A program made the translations under genes and the position numbers. A stretch of 31,380 nucleotides of DNA, from assembly GCA_023229765.1 (NCBI GenBank), contig JALNYO010000041.1, positions 1 to 31,380 on the forward strand, written 5' to 3'. The stretch comes from Syntrophales bacterium (GTDB lineage Bacteria; Desulfobacterota; Syntrophia; Syntrophales; UBA5619). This document shows, piece after piece, positions 1-8,745 of this stretch. The notes beneath the pieces were generated by a model that saw only the letters and a program-made list of their open reading frames with translations, ran no database searches and was not told the origin of the DNA. Every line of letters starts with the position of its first letter. Positions within the stretch are counted from its first letter, which is position 1.

Positions 1-195
1 GCCTCGCGGATTGGCCCGAAGCGAGTTTTGATTATCGGAAAGCGCGACGCCCTGGTTCGTGGTGAGCTCGGGGTGCTCTCCACCAGCGATCTGATGCAGC
101 TCGCCGCCGGCAGTCACTCGTGAGTGTCTGTTGGGAGTCGAACCCTTTTTCCGTTTATGTTTTCCGGAATTACTCGTCGTCTTTTGTTTGCTCAT
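1..195 (-). CDS. katE: Catalase, KatE-like large-subunit type (N-terminal part only)
   Basis: This is the first 65 codons of a gene reading leftwards off the window. The N-terminus is a short basic, polar tail followed by GGELHQIAGG and LTTNQGVALSDNQNSLRANP. That second block matches the conserved N-terminal arm of haem catalases, which detoxify hydrogen peroxide; the catalytic His and the haem-ligand Tyr lie beyond the window. The ATG is at 195. It is preceded by AAGGAG, which overlaps the TAA of the superoxide dismutase gene upstream, leaving an 11-bp gap. The two genes are therefore almost certainly one operon, pairing superoxide removal with peroxide removal. The N-terminal length fits a clade-2 enzyme better than a small-subunit catalase, but the subtype cannot be settled from this fragment. 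Confidence 0.85.
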   Translation of the reverse strand, partial: MSKQKTTSNSGKHKRKKGSTPNRHSRVTAGGELHQIAGGEHPELTTNQGVALSDNQNSLRANPRG

Positions 196-206
196 GATCA
201 ATCTCC

Positions 207-830
207 TTAGCCAAGGTTATCTGCCGCGAAATCCCAATTAATCAACTTATCCAGCACTGCGTTGATATAGTCCGCGCGTCGGTTCTGGTAATCCAAGTAG
301 TAGGCGTGTTCCCACACGTCGATGGTCAATAACGGTTTCTTGCCAGTGGTCATCGGCACATCGGCATTGCCGGTCTTGACCACTTTGAGCCTGTCGCCAT
401 CCAGCACGAGCCATACCCAGCCGCTGCCGAACTGGGCCATTGCCGCAATCGCCAACTCCTTCTTGCATGCATCCAAGGCGCCGAAGGAAGCCTCGATCTT
501 TTGCTTCAACACTGCGGGTGGTTCACCACCGCCTTCAGGCCTCAGACTGTGCCAGTAAAACGTGTGGTTCCATGTTTGCGCCGCATTATTGAAGATCGCG
601 GTCTTGTCGGCTTTGCCGGCTGCCGCGGTGATGATTTTCTCCAACGGCAGGTCCGCAAACTCCGTTCCTGCTATCAGCTTGTTCAGGTTATCGACATATC
701 CCTTGTGATGCTTGCCGTAGTGGAAGCCAATCGTATTCGCGGAGATTACAGGACTCAGCGCGTTATCCGCGTAGGGCAGGGACGGTAGGACATGCGAAGA
801 TGCACTTTCAATCTTGTCATTGCTCATCAT
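207..830 (-). CDS. sodB: Superoxide dismutase, Fe type
   Basis: This 207-residue enzyme converts superoxide to peroxide and oxygen. The family's metal ligands are visible: His37 (in GFHYGKHH), His89 (in AAQTWNHTFYW), Asp171 and His175 (in DVWEHAYYLDY). The Gln in NNAAQTWNH is the residue usually found in Fe enzymes rather than Mn enzymes. The open frame extends further upstream to 968, but that extension does not resemble the family. AGGAGG lies just before the tandem ATG codons at 830 and 827, with the better spacing to 827. There is no signal peptide, so the protein should be cytoplasmic. The catalase gene follows after 11 bp, which makes an antioxidant operon. Confidence 0.95.
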   Translation of the reverse strand: MMSNDKIESASSHVLPSLPYADNALSPVISANTIGFHYGKHHKGYVDNLNKLIAGTEFADLPLEKIITAAAGKADKTAIFNNAAQTWNHTFYWHSLRPEGGGEPPAVLKQKIEASFGALDACKKELAIAAMAQFGSGWVWLVLDGDRLKVVKTGNADVPMTTGKKPLLTIDVWEHAYYLDYQNRRADYINAVLDKLINWDFAADNLG

Positions 831-958
831 TTTTCCTCCTCTGTGGTGATGTGAAAGCCTATAGGCTTGCGTTTCAGCGGTGCCGAGCCAAGCATAGCGA
901 GGCAAAGCCGTCCGCTGGCAGGGCTTGTTGGAAGGCCGATCGGTACGGCTCCCATGAA

Positions 959-985
959 CCGGCGCCACCAGCCAGGCGGCGCCGG
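959..985. repeat. Strong GC inverted repeat between hydrolase and SOD genes
   Basis: CCGGCGCC and GGCGCCGG form a perfect 8-bp stem around an 11-base loop. It sits about 10 bp past the stop codon of the hydrolase gene and upstream of sodB. No T-run follows on either strand, so it is not a classical intrinsic terminator. It may slow transcription or protect the mRNA end. Confidence 0.4.
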
Positions 986-995
986 CAAAGCAACC

Positions 996-1820
996 TCATG
1001 GCTTAATGAATGCCAGCAGGTCGGCGTTAAGCTGGTCTTTGTGCGTGTACGCGAGGCCGTGGGGCGCGCCCGGGTAGATTTTTAGAGTCGCGTTCCTGAT
1101 CAGCTTCGCTGAGCGGAGAGCCGCGGCGCCGATCGGCACGATCTGGTCGTCGTCGCCGTGAATGATCAACGTCGGCACATCGAACTTCTTAAGGTCCTCG
1201 GTAAAATCTGTCTCGGAGAACGCCTTGATGCAGTCGAAGGTGTTCTTGTGGCCGGCCTGCATCCCCTGGAGCCAGAACGAGTCGATCATGCCCTGCGAAA
1301 CCTTGGCGCCGGGTCTGTTGGCCCCGAAGAACGGGCCGGAGGCGAGATCCCTGTAGAACTGCGAGCGGTCCGCGATGGAGCCTTGGCGTATCCCGTCGAA
1401 AACCTCCATCGGCAAGCCGCCGGGATTGGCCGCCGTTTTCAGCATCAGCGGCGGGACGGCGGAGATCAGCGCGGCCTTGGCTATCCGTTTCGTGCTGAAG
1501 CGGCCGACATAGCGGGCGACTTCGCCGCCGCCCGCGGAGAAGCCGATCAGGACGGCGCCCTTCAGGTCGAGCGTTTCGATGAGCTCCGCGAGGTCATCGG
1601 CATAGGTGTCCATCTCGTTGCCGCTCCATGGCTGACTCGACCGCCCATGGCCGCGGCGGTCATGGGCAATGCAGCGATAGCCGTTGGAAGCCAGGAACAG
1701 CATCTGAGCCTCCCAGCTATCCGCACTGAGCGGCCAGCCGTGGCTGAACACCACAGGCTTTCCCGTGCCCCAATCCTTGTAATAGATATGAGTACCATCT
1801 TTTGTCGTAATCGTGCTCAT
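996..1820 (-). CDS. Alpha/beta hydrolase, non-haem haloperoxidase (chloroperoxidase/arylesterase) family
   Basis: This is a 274-residue protein of the usual length for the family. The nucleophile elbow is GFSAGG with Ser95; the acid is in HGDDDQIVP (around Asp224/225) and the base is His254 in GAPHGL. HGWPLSADSW gives the oxyanion region. Members hydrolyse small esters or lactones and can form peracids from peroxide and carboxylates in vitro; the natural substrate here is unknown. There is no signal peptide. AGGAGG lies 7 bp ahead of the ATG. The gene sits upstream of sodB and katE on the same strand, which fits a stress role but does not prove one. Its 5' flank joins abruptly to a fragment of an unrelated Mg-transport ATPase, suggesting the gene arrived by a rearrangement. 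Confidence 0.9.
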   Translation of the reverse strand: MSTITTKDGTHIYYKDWGTGKPVVFSHGWPLSADSWEAQMLFLASNGYRCIAHDRRGHGRSSQPWSGNEMDTYADDLAELIETLDLKGAVLIGFSAGGGEVARYVGRFSTKRIAKAALISAVPPLMLKTAANPGGLPMEVFDGIRQGSIADRSQFYRDLASGPFFGANRPGAKVSQGMIDSFWLQGMQAGHKNTFDCIKAFSETDFTEDLKKFDVPTLIIHGDDDQIVPIGAAALRSAKLIRNATLKIYPGAPHGLAYTHKDQLNADLLAFIKP

Positions 1821-1854
1821 TGTTTGCCTCCTTGCTATTTTTCAATTCCTTCAG

Positions 1855-2097
1855 CGCCCGCAGGTCACCGGTGAGATAGGAAAGTACGCCCAGCGCCAGG
1901 AGCAGGAGAACCAGGGGATTCATAATGATTCTCAAGAGACGCATCAGTACCGATTTGTGCTTTTCGCGGGCAATCTCGTTCTTCCCGAGCTGCTTCAAGC
2001 GAGAATCTGCTTCTGCCTCGCTCAGGCCGTCCAGTTGCGATCCAAGCTCTTTCAAAACGGTATCGGCATCGGCACGCGCTTTTTCCAACAGTTGAAC
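1855..2097 (-). pseudogene. MgtA/MgtB-type Mg2+ P-type ATPase, N-terminal fragment
   Basis: About 80 residues match the cation-ATPase N-terminal domain and first membrane segment of MgtA-type magnesium importers. GLSEAEADSRLKQLGKNEIA, then MNPLVLLLLALGVLSYLTGD, are the recognisable blocks. Homology stops right after TGDLRA, where the full-length protein would continue for about 800 residues with the phosphorylation and nucleotide domains. What follows is the ribosome-binding region of the hydrolase gene. A stop codon lies in frame a few codons upstream of the recognisable part. No functional product is expected. It marks a deletion or recombination junction at about 1855. Confidence 0.8.
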
Positions 2098-2186
2098 GGA
2101 TTAATGCGCCCCATCCCGGTCTTTGCCGTCAAAACGTGTCTCACAATACAGGGACATTGCTGAAGAACTCCCCGTCAGCCGGCCCG

Positions 2187-3008
2187 TCACAGTCGATGCC
2201 GGGCCGCTCCGGAGGTGATCCGTGAGGGCACTGATTGGCTCATGACCGGTACTTGCTCATGCTCATCTACATCATAGGATTTGAAGAATTCGCGGACCGA
2301 ACTGGTTTCCGGCAGCACATAGACGATGCCATTCGTTTTGGTAAAAGTCGGGCGTATTATGTTCTTATAGAACTTCGCCGGGACATTGATGCAGCCGTAG
2401 GAAATGCGCTTGTCGAACGGTGTTGGAGTAGCCAGGCGCTCCAGACGGCGCTCCTTGGAATTGGTCGTGATCACCTGATGCATGGAGATGGCGCCGTCGT
2501 AGTCTATCCAGAGGATTTCCACTCCGCTCAAATTGCGTCCCAGTGCAGCCACAAAGCGGCCTGCCGGTGTTGTGCGCTCCTCGGGGCGGATGCTTGACAA
2601 CTTGCGGTTCCCGATGCCGGGAACGGCGTCATCGCCAAGCGCAAGACCGAGCAGCGCAAGGGACGCGCCGCGGAGCTGCCCGTTGGCATGGAATACAAAG
2701 ACTTTGGCACTCTTTTTGTCAACAATAACGAACGGCATGCCGAGATTGTCTCCCGAATCGACGACCCAGTCCGCAATGTGCCGGGCCTCGTGCGACGCGG
2801 GCTCCTGTTTGAAGTTCGCCCGCTTGAGACGATGTATCGCCACGGGCTGCTTATCATCAATATTCGATGGAGCTGCTGCGCCTTCAGCCGCAGGCAACGG
2901 GAACCCCGGATTGGACAACTGCGCAGCGCCATCCGCAGCGGCTGCCTGGTAAGCGGTAAAACTGCCGGCCAGCAGGACCAGGCAAAGTACTTTGACTATG
3001 ATAGTCAC
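2187..3008 (-). CDS. L,D-transpeptidase-like (YkuD/ErfK) exported protein
   Basis: With the GTG start at 3008 this is a 273-residue protein that opens with a clear signal peptide (MTIIVKVLCLVLLAGSF, then AAAADG). AGGGAG lies upstream, at a longish 13-base spacing. The frame is open back to a TTG at 3197, and an ATG at 3089 is another candidate, but neither has a good ribosome site or explains the buried signal sequence. The C-terminal half is a YkuD domain: AGRFVAALG, His177 in ISMHQV, and the catalytic Cys206 in ISYGCINVP. These enzymes cross-link peptidoglycan or attach proteins to it. The His that normally precedes Gly-Cys (SHGC) is Tyr204 here. The gene lies 250 bp downstream of the tpsA gene on the same strand. 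Confidence 0.8.
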   Translation of the reverse strand: MTIIVKVLCLVLLAGSFTAYQAAAADGAAQLSNPGFPLPAAEGAAAPSNIDDKQPVAIHRLKRANFKQEPASHEARHIADWVVDSGDNLGMPFVIVDKKSAKVFVFHANGQLRGASLALLGLALGDDAVPGIGNRKLSSIRPEERTTPAGRFVAALGRNLSGVEILWIDYDGAISMHQVITTNSKERRLERLATPTPFDKRISYGCINVPAKFYKNIIRPTFTKTNGIVYVLPETSSVREFFKSYDVDEHEQVPVMSQSVPSRITSGAARHRL

Positions 3009-3259
3009 AAAAGAACGTAAGCTCCCTGAGCGCTGGTGTTTCAGCGCCGGCCAAAGGCGCAGTTCGATATTTTTTCCATTTAGAAACATGTGGCGTCCGG
3101 GCCTCAAAAAAATAAGCGTTTCCGATGATCCCACCGGCTGACCTTCATCCCAATCTCCGTAACCGATAGACATCAGCAGGGTTAATTCTTCCAGCAAAAA
3201 CTCAAGTCGTCGGCGCTACAAGTCTATTTTTTCAATCAATGGGCCAGTGCCAGCGGCTC

Positions 3260-6200
3260 TTAATTGCGGTCTTGTTTCCGCGGACGCTGGGGCGGCAAGT
3301 AGATATTCACTGGCGACGGCTCGGGGGCCACTATAACCGGCGCTGGCTCGACAGGCGGCACGGGTACAACTTCATCCGGCTTCGGCTCGACAGGCGGCGC
3401 GGGGGCCACTATGGCGAGGGCCGGCTCCACTGGCGGCGCCTCGGGCGCAACTACAACTGGTGCCGGCTTCACTGTCGGAGGCTCGGGCAGAACTGCAACT
3501 GTCACCGGCTTTACTGTCGGAGGCTCGGGCAGAACTATAATTGGCGCCGGCTCCAAAGGTGGCTGCTCTGGTGAAACCATAACTGGTAGCGGCTCCACAG
3601 GGGGCGGCTCGGGTGGAACTATGACCGTAGTTTCGCCTGCGGCGCCTTTAGCACCGGTTAATCCGATGTCACCCGGAACCCCTTGAATCCCTTGGGTTCC
3701 TTGACCACCGGTCAATCCTACATCGCCCTGAACGCCTTGAGTTCCTTGCCCACCGGTTAACCCGATGTTGCCCTGAACTCCCTGAGCTCCTTGGCTACCA
3801 GTCAACCCGATGTTGCCCTGAGTTCCTTGAACCCCTTGCCCGCCAGTTAATCCTATATCGCCCTGAGTTCCTTGAACCCCTTGGGCTCCTTGCCCACCGG
3901 TTAATCCTATATCACCCTGAGCCCCCGGAACTCCTTGCCCACCGGCTAACCCGATATTGCCCTGAGTTCCTTGAACCCCTTGGGCTCCTTGCCCACCGGT
4001 TAATCCGATATCACCCTGAGCCCCCTGGCCACCAGTTAACCCGATGCTGCCCTGGGCTCCTTGAATACCCTGCCCACCGGTTAATCCTACATCGCCCTGA
4101 GTTCCTTGAACTCCTTGGGCTCCTTGCCCACCGGTTAATCCGATATCGCCCTGAACTCCCTGAGCTCCTTGGCTACCAGTCAACCCGATGTTGCCCTGAG
4201 TTCCTTGAACTCCTTGCCCACCGGTTAATCCGATATCACCCTGAACTCCCGGGCCACCGGTTAACCCGATGCCGCCCTGGGCTCCTTGAATACCTTGCCC
4301 ACCGGTTAATCCTACATCGCCCTGAAGACCCTGAATACCTTGGATGCCGGTTAGTCCGATGTCGCCCTGAACTCCCGGAAACCCCTGGCTTCCCGTTAGT
4401 CCGATGTCGCCCTGAACCCCCTGAGTACCTTGAACACCGGTTAAACCGATGTCACCCTGAGCTCCCGGAACCCCCTGGCTTCCCGTTAGTCCGATTTCGC
4501 CCTGAAGACCCTGAAGTCCTTGGATGCCGGTTAACCCGATATCACCCTGAAGTCCCTGAAGACCCTTGTCGCCAGTAATGCCTTGAATACCTTGAATACC
4601 TGCCGGACCGACCGGTCCTGTAAGCCCCTGCGCAAACACATACGAATATTGCGCCAGCGTTGCCCCCTCGGTCATCGTGAAGTTACCCGCATAATCCGTC
4701 GTCACGCCTATCGGATTATAAATCTTGGCTGATGAGGTCGGACCGGCAACGGCCACTTTGGGGGTGCCCGCAGCAAAAACCACGGCGCCGATTCCAGTGC
4801 CATCATTGCCAGCGCTCAGCACTACATTGCCCGTGGTCATGGTAAGGGCCGCGGTCGTGTCGTTTACATTGCGTCCGGCGTTGTCGGTAAGGTTCCCCCT
4901 GGTCGTTGTAACAGCGGTAAGTGTGTGGCTGCCGTCTTTCACGATGTTTACGTCGCGGCCGGCTGTCGAGGTAAAGCTTCCATCGGTCGTAGTAACGGGC
5001 GCATACAAGATTACGTCGCGTACGGCGGTCGCGACGAGGTTTCCCCAGGTGGCGGTAATTGCCTCGTTCACGATCACGTCCTGAACCGCCGTCAATGTCA
5101 GAGTTGATGCGGGTGCGTTCCCGGGCGCTTTTGTCCAGGTCACCACCGAATCGACGGTGATATCACCGCTCCCGAGTCCACTGGCGTTTGCCGTATTGAT
5201 CGTGACGTCGGTGCCGGCGGTCAGAGCGGTAACGATGTCGCCTACAGCCACAGTGGCCGTGGTTGCGCTGACGTCCGGAGTGAAGACGCCGCCGACGAAT
5301 GTCCCGTTGGTCGTCGCGGCCGCGATAGACACATCGGCCGGGTCAAGCAGCCATAAGCCGCCCTTGCCGTTCGGCGCGCCAGCATTGACTTTGCTGCCCG
5401 CGACGTCCAGCCAGTGGCCGGACGTTTCGATCAGTCCGCCGTTGCCGCCTCGTGCGCCGCCTCGCGCCGTAATATTGCCGTAAGCACGCGTCGAGTCGTT
5501 TGCCCACAACACGACCTTGCCGCCGTTACCATTCGTGATGGCGTCAGCAGTGATCGTGGAATCCGCGCTCATGTAAGTCGCGGAGGCATTGCGGACCGCC
5601 GGGTTCGCTCCTTGCAGATCGCCGCCCACCAGCACCGTTCCACCGCCTGCGTCGCCGGAGGCGGCGATTTTAGCGTTGTCAAAAAGGCCAACGTGCCGGC
5701 CGGTAACCGTAACCTTACCGCCGGTTTGCCCAGCGCCTGCTCCGGAAGAGTCCAATACGCCGCTTACATTCACTGTACCGCTTCGCATGTCGCCCAAAAG
5801 TATGATTGTGCCGTTGTGGTTCTCGACTGCCTGCGCCTGGATCACGCCGGTGTTGTTTACAGCGCTCCGCAACAGGTTCCCCGCCGACTGAGCAGTCAGC
5901 ACTACCTGCCCGCCATCGGCCTGAATCAGGCCGCCGTTTTGAACCAGCGCGTTCACCGCACCCTGGTTCACGGTCACATTGAGCAGTCCGTCCCCGACCA
6001 CGTCGAGGGTTACAGCGTTGCCCGCGGCAAGCACCACCGTGCCTAGTTTGGCCGAGATCACGCCTTCATTGCTGACACTCGCCCCCAGCAGGGCGACCTG
6101 GCCGCCGTCGGCGGCGGTGATCGATCCCTGGTTGAAGATCGTGCCATTGTTCGTAGCGGAAAACTGGTATCTCCCCGCCATGAAGTCGCCGTCGGTGATG

Positions 6201-6700
6201 TTGAGGGTAGAGGCCACCAGTCCGCCCACATTTACTTGCGCCTCCTTGCCGAACAGGACACCGTTCGGATTCAGCAGGAAAACCTGGCCGTTAGCCGAAA
6301 GACTGCCCAGGATATTCGAGGGATCTGAACCCAGCACCCGGTTGAGCGCTACCGAACTTCTGCTGGGCTGCATGAACCGAACCGCTTCCCTCTGGCCAAT
6401 GTTGAAGCTCTGCCAGTTGATCGCGGCGTTCGGCGTTGACTGGATTATCGTTGTGCTGCCGGCGCCATTGCTGATGCTGGCGCCGCCTTTCGTTACGACG
6501 CCACCCTCAGGCAGTGCATAGGCCTTCGCTCCCCATGACATCATGAGGGAAATGACCAAGACTTTCAGGGTAAAGCGTACACAAGCACCCAGGAAGGTTG
6601 TGCCGGACGATGTTTTTTTGCCAACACTTTTGGCTATTTCGGAAACGGCTACAAAAGCGCCGGTATTGTTGTTCCGGATCAATTTATAAATGTGGTTCAT
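3260..6700 (-). CDS. TpsA-type secreted exoprotein with haemagglutinin TPS domain and collagen-like repeats
   Basis: This 1146-residue protein is probably a surface adhesin or fibre. Residues 1-62 form an extended signal peptide of the ESPR type (MNHIYKLIRNNNTGAFVAVS), ending near AKAYA. The TPS secretion domain follows, with NWQSFNIG at 95-102, NRVLG at 120-124 and LLNPNGVLFG at 142-151; it is recognised by the TpsB pore. A beta-helix-like stretch rich in Gly, Asn and Thr runs to about 690. Residues about 691-1021 are almost uninterrupted Gly-X-Y triplets, largely in a 15-residue period such as GDIGLTGGQGVQGTQ. Residues about 1025-1146 are Pro-rich (PEPPPVEPLP-like units) and could span the cell wall region or extend the chain. 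The partner tpsB lies 61 bp upstream and GAGGTG precedes the ATG. Ligand and function are unknown. Confidence 0.9.
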   Translation of the reverse strand: MNHIYKLIRNNNTGAFVAVSEIAKSVGKKTSSGTTFLGACVRFTLKVLVISLMMSWGAKAYALPEGGVVTKGGASISNGAGSTTIIQSTPNAAINWQSFNIGQREAVRFMQPSRSSVALNRVLGSDPSNILGSLSANGQVFLLNPNGVLFGKEAQVNVGGLVASTLNITDGDFMAGRYQFSATNNGTIFNQGSITAADGGQVALLGASVSNEGVISAKLGTVVLAAGNAVTLDVVGDGLLNVTVNQGAVNALVQNGGLIQADGGQVVLTAQSAGNLLRSAVNNTGVIQAQAVENHNGTIILLGDMRSGTVNVSGVLDSSGAGAGQTGGKVTVTGRHVGLFDNAKIAASGDAGGGTVLVGGDLQGANPAVRNASATYMSADSTITADAITNGNGGKVVLWANDSTRAYGNITARGGARGGNGGLIETSGHWLDVAGSKVNAGAPNGKGGLWLLDPADVSIAAATTNGTFVGGVFTPDVSATTATVAVGDIVTALTAGTDVTINTANASGLGSGDITVDSVVTWTKAPGNAPASTLTLTAVQDVIVNEAITATWGNLVATAVRDVILYAPVTTTDGSFTSTAGRDVNIVKDGSHTLTAVTTTRGNLTDNAGRNVNDTTAALTMTTGNVVLSAGNDGTGIGAVVFAAGTPKVAVAGPTSSAKIYNPIGVTTDYAGNFTMTEGATLAQYSYVFAQGLTGPVGPAGIQGIQGITGDKGLQGLQGDIGLTGIQGLQGLQGEIGLTGSQGVPGAQGDIGLTGVQGTQGVQGDIGLTGSQGFPGVQGDIGLTGIQGIQGLQGDVGLTGGQGIQGAQGGIGLTGGPGVQGDIGLTGGQGVQGTQGNIGLTGSQGAQGVQGDIGLTGGQGAQGVQGTQGDVGLTGGQGIQGAQGSIGLTGGQGAQGDIGLTGGQGAQGVQGTQGNIGLAGGQGVPGAQGDIGLTGGQGAQGVQGTQGDIGLTGGQGVQGTQGNIGLTGSQGAQGVQGNIGLTGGQGTQGVQGDVGLTGGQGTQGIQGVPGDIGLTGAKGAAGETTVIVPPEPPPVEPLPVMVSPEQPPLEPAPIIVLPEPPTVKPVTVAVLPEPPTVKPAPVVVAPEAPPVEPALAIVAPAPPVEPKPDEVVPVPPVEPAPVIVAPEPSPVNIYLPPQRPRKQDRN
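3636..4627 (-). repeat. Collagen-like coding repeat, mostly 45-bp period
   Basis: On the coding strand this stretch encodes about 330 residues of Gly-X-Y. Five-triplet units with the core GDIGLTG recur with slight variation, giving a 45-bp period and some shorter units. Gln is very common in the X and Y positions and Pro is sparse, unlike animal collagen. Such arrays expand and contract readily. Confidence 0.85.
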
Positions 6701-6761
6701 TTTGTCACCTCATTATTCCTACACTCCTTGTGAAGTCAGTGTTCGTTTCCACCCGCCATCC

Positions 6762-8579
6762 TCAAAAGTATTTTACAAGCTGTACCCAGAATCGGCCCGA
6801 GGAATCCGGGGCTGAGGTCGCCGCTTCATTCCCCAGCTTGAAGGCGTAATACGCCTTCGCCGAAAAGTTGTTGTAATCCATCCAGTTTAGTCCCACCCCT
6901 GCCCCGCTCAGCGTTCTGCTGTTCGGCTCGCTTGTCCAGGGATCCTTGTTCACGGTAACCCTGCCCGTATCAACGAAGCCGATCAACTGCATCTGCCCAG
7001 GCAATCGTTCAAAAAACTTGGGTAACTGGCATCTGGCTTCCATAGTCAGCACATAACCCTGGTCCGCGTATGCTTCGCCTTCCGGATAGGCCCGCACGGC
7101 ATACATGCCGCCCAGTTCCATCTTCTCCGAAACATCGAGGTTATCGAAGGCTAATTGCCCGTGGATGGAGGCATAAAGCGAGAAGGGATCAATCAAACTC
7201 TGCAGCCGCGTGGCGCTGAATCCAAGTTTGTTGTACAGGCCATCGCTTTGCGCTGTTGCCGCGTCTAAAGAGTGCGCTGCGTCGGTTTGGATGTCGAGGT
7301 TGCCGACAAACCAGGTGAACGAATAGCTGCTTATTCCCCCGCCGAAAAAATTGTCTTGTTCATCGCCATACAGGCTGGGCATTAACACCTGCGCCTGCTT
7401 GTCGATAACCGTCGCGGTAGCATCCATCCTGTCCTGAAACGTCTTGTAGTCAAAGGCGAGGCCAGCGTAGAGATTGCTGCGGCGCGAACGGATCACGGGA
7501 TAGCTTCCATAAAGACTCGCGATATGGGCCGTACCACTGGCATGAAGGGGCTCAAATTCCTTGACCAGCCGGTATTCCAGAAAGCCGTAGGCTGCCCCGG
7601 CTCTCGCCTCGCCAAGCTGCAGCTCGTAAGATGCACGGGCATAGAAAAGCCCGAAGCCCGAAGTCACTGCCCGTATCGTGGCGACGTCGCCGTAGCCCAA
7701 CGGTTCGTTGAAATTAATCGTTGTTCCTAATCGATACTCGCCGGTGTAGCGGTTACCGGCGTTGTCAACATCCACTTCACCCGTAATGCGATCCCCGGTT
7801 GTGATGTCAACAATCAGGTCCGCTGCCCCCACGGAGGCGCCTGGCACGAGGGTGGATTTGACCTCCATGCCGGGAAGGTCGGAGAGCAGCAGAAGACGTC
7901 GTTCAAGCGGGGCGATGGTGATTGTGTCTCCGCTGTTCAGGCCGCCGAAAATACCTTTTGCCGTATAATCGGAGAGTTCCCTGGGGGTGTTCAGCGTGAT
8001 CTTGCCGTAGCGGCCTTCAATTACGGTGATCGTTACGACCCCGTCCTTGATCTCCTGCGCGGGCAGGTAGGCTTGCGCCACGAAATACCCCTTTTTGTGG
8101 TAATGATCCGCAATTTTTGACGCCATACCGCGCAATTCGGATAGCGTCAGTACGCCGCCGCCCGGCCTGAACCCGGTAATTGCGACCAGTTCGGCTTCGG
8201 AGTACAGCGTCTGCCCGATCACATGTAGCGAGTTGACCAGAATTTTGGCCTGATCAGAAGCCGGGGCGGCCGGCGCAATGCCTTGCTCGACCTGGATTTT
8301 GGGAACGGCTTTTTGTATGATTGGCGGGGGCGGAATCTGCTGGAACTGGCTGCCCGCGCTGGGCGGCTCGGCGGCCAAGGCGCTTTGGCTGAATGCCAAT
8401 AAAGCAAAGATAACAGCTATTTGCCGCAACAAGGTCGAAGCGGGATTGCCCATCGCCGTCATTAGCGACGGCGCCCGTGCCGCACGCGCAAAGAGTCGCA
8501 TGCAGGAGGCGATCAGGAAACCTGCGATCAGAATTGAAAGGTTTATTAACATTATAACGGCAGTGATTTTAATAATCAT
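6762..8579 (-). CDS. TpsB-type outer-membrane transporter (ShlB/FhaC/HecB family)
   Basis: This 605-residue protein is of normal family length. A long hydrophobic leader ends near SQSALAA, followed by a Pro-rich linker (QQIPPPPIIQKAVPK). POTRA-type domains come next (about 110-265; ITVIEGRYG and related blocks), then a 16-strand-type barrel. The conserved VRAYPEGEAYADQGYVLTME corresponds to the VRGY motif of the L6 loop, and the chain ends in an aromatic residue (VKYF), as outer-membrane proteins do. It exports the TpsA encoded 61 bp downstream. AAGGAGAT sits before the ATG. A sigma-54 promoter lies about 54 bp upstream of the start codon. The first ~65 codons align codon by codon with the leader of the second TpsA gene at 28530, an unusual relationship between a transporter and an exoprotein. 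Confidence 0.93.
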   Translation of the reverse strand: MIIKITAVIMLINLSILIAGFLIASCMRLFARAARAPSLMTAMGNPASTLLRQIAVIFALLAFSQSALAAEPPSAGSQFQQIPPPPIIQKAVPKIQVEQGIAPAAPASDQAKILVNSLHVIGQTLYSEAELVAITGFRPGGGVLTLSELRGMASKIADHYHKKGYFVAQAYLPAQEIKDGVVTITVIEGRYGKITLNTPRELSDYTAKGIFGGLNSGDTITIAPLERRLLLLSDLPGMEVKSTLVPGASVGAADLIVDITTGDRITGEVDVDNAGNRYTGEYRLGTTINFNEPLGYGDVATIRAVTSGFGLFYARASYELQLGEARAGAAYGFLEYRLVKEFEPLHASGTAHIASLYGSYPVIRSRRSNLYAGLAFDYKTFQDRMDATATVIDKQAQVLMPSLYGDEQDNFFGGGISSYSFTWFVGNLDIQTDAAHSLDAATAQSDGLYNKLGFSATRLQSLIDPFSLYASIHGQLAFDNLDVSEKMELGGMYAVRAYPEGEAYADQGYVLTMEARCQLPKFFERLPGQMQLIGFVDTGRVTVNKDPWTSEPNSRTLSGAGVGLNWMDYNNFSAKAYYAFKLGNEAATSAPDSSGRFWVQLVKYF

Positions 8580-8632
8580 GGTTATCTCCTTTCTGCCCTT
8601 ATCTCATAGATGACAAGGCTCATAGTGGTAAA

Positions 8633-8648
8633 AGCATAAGGCCTGCCA
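8633..8648 (-). promoter_or_regulatory. Sigma-54 (-24/-12) promoter of tpsB-tpsA
   Basis: On the minus strand the sequence is TGGCAGGCCTTATGCT. GG and GC are separated by 10 bases, as in the sigma-54 consensus TGGCAYRNNNNTTGCW. It is preceded by GGTTAT, as in copy B at 20136. It lies about 54 bp upstream of the tpsB ATG. Confidence 0.75.
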
Positions 8649-8745
8649 ATAACCAAATAAAATCATAATATTTAATTAGCTGTTTAATAACGAATGATTA
8701 TACTGACAGGAGTAAATAGCGGAAGGTTATGAAACGATCATTTGA

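Noticed and set aside
1158..1874. A 238-codon plus-strand open frame
   Set aside because: It is antisense to the hydrolase, which has a full catalytic triad.
3009..3259. Open frame upstream of the YkuD signal peptide (to TTG 3197)
   Set aside because: It buries the signal peptide behind 63 residues, has no ribosome site and shows no family similarity, so it was left as intergenic with nothing else seen in it.
3636..4627. Short dense repeats that could suggest a CRISPR or satellite
   Set aside because: The repeats keep a perfect Gly-X-Y reading frame and sit inside an intact gene.
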